Source of the DNA: an uncultured Muribaculum sp.
GTDB taxonomy: Bacteria; Bacteroidota; Bacteroidia; Bacteroidales; Muribaculaceae
Assembly (NCBI GenBank): GCA_910589555.1
Contig: CAJUTE010000057.1
Location: forward strand, 1-15,638
Reading direction: 5' to 3'
DNA: 15,638 bases
In this document: positions 14,131-15,638 of the stretch, one piece after another
How the letters are laid out: each line of letters begins with the position of its first letter
How positions within the stretch are numbered: the first letter of the stretch is position 1
Program-made: the position numbers and the translations under genes
Notes under the pieces: model-generated
The model's database searches: none
Seen by the model: only the letters and a program-made list of their open reading frames with translations
What the model was told of the DNA's origin: nothing

Positions 14131-15011
14131 AACGAACCATCTGTCTCTCCTCGCCGCTGAAAGTGTCTGTCAGGAATTTTCAGCTGCAACTTTCACCCCT
14201 CGATGGCAACGCACCCTCTTCATGCGTTCCCATCGAGGACTTGGCTCATGTCATAATCGACAATCCACGTATTTCCATTTCAATCCCCGCGCTCAATGAA
14301 CTCGCACGAAACAACGTGGGCGTAGTAATATGCGATGAGAAAAGCCTGCCTCACATAATGCTGAACACTCTCGACAGCAACTCCTTGCAAGGTCAGCGCT
14401 ACCGTATACAGCTCAATGCCTCTCTGCCCGCAAAAAAATCCGTATGGCAACAGATCATAATCTCAAAAATCAGAAACCAGAGTCGCCTGTTAAATAAACT
14501 CGGAAAAGATGGCGACACATTGAAGCCTTATTACATGAATGTGAAAAGCGATGACGCCGACAATCGCGAAGGCATAGCCGCAAAACTATATTGGCAGATT
14601 CTTTTTGGTCGTGAATATTTCCGCTCAAGGGACGGAGCCCCACCCAATAATCTCCTCAACTACGGCTACACAATACTGCGTGCGGCTACCGCAAGAGCCA
14701 TCGTAGGAGCGGGACTTCTGCCGGCTCTCGGCATCCACCACCACAACCGGTCCAATGCTTTCCCTTTAGCCGATGACCTAATGGAACCATTTCGCCCCTA
14801 TGTGGATGAGATAGCCCACTCACTGCATCTTGAAGGGAAATGGCAACTCGACAAGGAAACAAAAGCGCGACTCATCAATATCCTCTACCGCGACACCATT
14901 GTCAACGATAAGCTCCACCCCATCAGCATAGCATTGGAGATGATGTGCACCTCAGTGATAAAGGTCATGAATGGGGAAAGCAAAGTGTTGAATCTGCCCG
15001 TTTTTCAATAA
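14124..15011 (+). CDS. cas1: Cas1 integrase (spacer acquisition), type II
   Basis: The 295-residue product is Cas1, the metal-dependent integrase that with Cas2 inserts new spacers at the leader end of the array. The start MLKRTICLSSP resembles other type II Cas1 proteins. Catalytic residues are visible: E149 in NREGIAAKLYW, the H205-H207 cluster in LGIHHHNRSNAF, and D217/D218 with E221 in PLADDLMEPFRPYVD. Length fits the family (about 290-300). The ATG lies inside the end of cas9 (ATGCTGA overlap), which implies one message and coupled translation. The gene looks intact and active. Confidence 0.97.
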   Translation: MLKRTICLSSPLKVSVRNFQLQLSPLDGNAPSSCVPIEDLAHVIIDNPRISISIPALNELARNNVGVVICDEKSLPHIMLNTLDSNSLQGQRYRIQLNASLPAKKSVWQQIIISKIRNQSRLLNKLGKDGDTLKPYYMNVKSDDADNREGIAAKLYWQILFGREYFRSRDGAPPNNLLNYGYTILRAATARAIVGAGLLPALGIHHHNRSNAFPLADDLMEPFRPYVDEIAHSLHLEGKWQLDKETKARLINILYRDTIVNDKLHPISIALEMMCTSVIKVMNGESKVLNLPVFQ

Positions 15012-15016
15012 TCGCC

Positions 15017-15355
15017 ATGAGCTTTCTATGCATAAACGCCTATCGCATCATGTGGCTATTCGTGTTCTTCGATCTACCGGTAAAAACAAAAAAGCAACGG
15101 AAGGATGCCACCAAATTCCGGAAAAACCTGGAAAAAGATGGCTTCACCATGATGCAATTTTCAGTCTACACACGCCATTGCGGATCTAAAGAAAGCATGG
15201 AGGTCCACATCCGCAGGGTGAAAGCGTTCATTCCTCCACTCGGAAAAACATCTATGCTCAAGGTCACCGACAAACAGTATGGCGATATCATCAATTATTT
15301 AGGGAAAGAAAAAGATATAGAGTTCAAAACGCCTCAACAATTGGAATTTTTTTAA
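15017..15355 (+). CDS. cas2: Cas2, type II spacer-acquisition subunit
   Basis: The product from the ATG at 15017 has 112 residues and is Cas2, the dimeric ferredoxin-fold protein that bridges two Cas1 dimers during spacer integration. The block NAYRIMWLFVFFDLPV with the conserved D19 after the first strand, then TKKQRKDATKFRKNL, is typical of type II-C Cas2. The frame stays open upstream to an ATG at 14945, but that would overlap cas1 by 67 bases with unrelated sequence; 15017 gives a 5-bp gap and a normal family length. Met12 (15050) is a less likely start. The stop at 15353-15355 abuts the array leader. Confidence 0.94.
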   Translation: MSFLCINAYRIMWLFVFFDLPVKTKKQRKDATKFRKNLEKDGFTMMQFSVYTRHCGSKESMEVHIRRVKAFIPPLGKTSMLKVTDKQYGDIINYLGKEKDIEFKTPQQLEFF

Positions 15356-15468
15356 TATATTTGCCTTTGAAATTTTACATCAATTTCACTTCCTTGGTAC
15401 CGAAAAACCATTTTCAATATGGCTTAACCGTTATAAAACCCTAACAAACAGGGCGTTCTTCAACCAAG
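15356..15468 (+). promoter_or_regulatory. CRISPR leader
   Basis: This AT-rich 113-bp stretch between cas2 and the first repeat holds no gene. Two weak promoter candidates are seen: TATATTTG at 15356-15363, a perfect -7 box without a -33 partner, and TTTG at 15366-15369 with TTCCTTGG 20 bp later at 15390-15397 (four of six fixed bases). Either would transcribe the array in the orientation needed to pair with the tracrRNA. An inverted repeat CAACC-AA-GGTTG (15461-15472) spans the junction with repeat 1. Confidence 0.6.
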
Positions 15469-15638
15469 GTTGTGGTTTGATGTAGAATTCATTAAATAGA
15501 CAACACGACTTTGCAATGGTGACCCCGATTGAACGTTGTGGTTTGATGTAGAATTCATTAAATAGACAACACATTTCGCTTAAGCCACTTCTTAGGAGTG
15601 TTGTGGTTTGATGTAGAATTCATTAAATAGACAACGAT
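15469..15638 (+). CRISPR. Type II-C CRISPR array, leader end (continues past window)
   Basis: Three identical 36-bp repeats lie at 15469-15504, 15535-15570 and 15600-15635. Each starts GTTGTGGTTTGATGTAG and ends AAATAGACAAC, with short terminal inverted repeats GTTGT/ACAAC. Spacer 1 (15505-15534) is 30 bp and spacer 2 (15571-15599) is 29 bp; three bases of spacer 3 follow before the window ends. The tracrRNA anti-repeat pairs with the first 21 bases of this repeat as read on the plus strand, so crRNAs are made from the plus strand and 15469 is the leader-proximal end, where the newest spacers sit. The absence of any repeat variation fits the young end of an array. I see no match of either spacer in the window. 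Confidence 0.98.

Noticed and set aside
14945..15016. Upstream in-frame extension of cas2 by 24 codons
   Set aside because: It overlaps the end of cas1, and the added residues do not resemble Cas2; the ATG at 15017 gives the normal length and spacing.
10480..15355. Sign of a mobile element carrying the CRISPR locus (transposase, integrase, terminal repeats, tRNA)
   Set aside because: None is visible at the rpsL side; the other side lies outside the window, so flanking repeats cannot be tested.

Overview
The window reads as Bacteroidota chromosome, most likely order Bacteroidales (a gut lineage such as Muribaculaceae is a guess). Four things point there. The ribosomal proteins look like those of Bacteroidales. 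Starts lack correctly spaced Shine-Dalgarno sequences. At least two promoters match the phylum consensus TTTG-N19-21-TAnnTTTG perfectly. The str and S10 operons are joined without tuf.

Positions 1-10055, all minus strand, hold one long run of translation genes read right to left: rpsL, rpsG, fusA, rpsJ, rplC, rplD, rplW, rplB, rpsS, rplV, rpsC, rplP, rpmC, rpsQ, rplN, rplX, rplE, rpsN and the first 16 codons of rpsH, cut by the window edge. Gaps are mostly under 60 bp, with two 1-bp overlaps. The exceptions are a 166-bp rpsL-rpsG spacer with a hairpin and a 74-bp rpsN-rpsH spacer. The run is driven by a consensus promoter at 10190-10221, followed by a structured leader of about 130 nt.

Positions 10056-10479 are a divergent intergenic region. 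It contains the rpsL leader and promoter, and a tracrRNA gene on the minus strand (10303-10382) with its own perfect promoter, an anti-repeat matching the downstream CRISPR repeat, two small hairpins and an intrinsic terminator. A weaker candidate cas9 promoter overlaps the tracrRNA promoter on the other strand.

Positions 10480-15638, plus strand, hold a type II-C CRISPR-Cas system: cas9 (1216 aa, all RuvC and HNH catalytic residues present), cas1 overlapping it by 7 nt, cas2 five bases later, a 113-bp leader, and the start of a CRISPR array with three identical 36-bp repeats that runs off the end of the window. Cas1-Cas2 would add spacers, the array would supply crRNAs, and the tracrRNA would pair with the repeat part of each crRNA and load it on Cas9. 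The system looks complete and intact. It is a known type; what is new to describe here is the orthologue, its tracrRNA and its position directly at the head of a core ribosomal operon.
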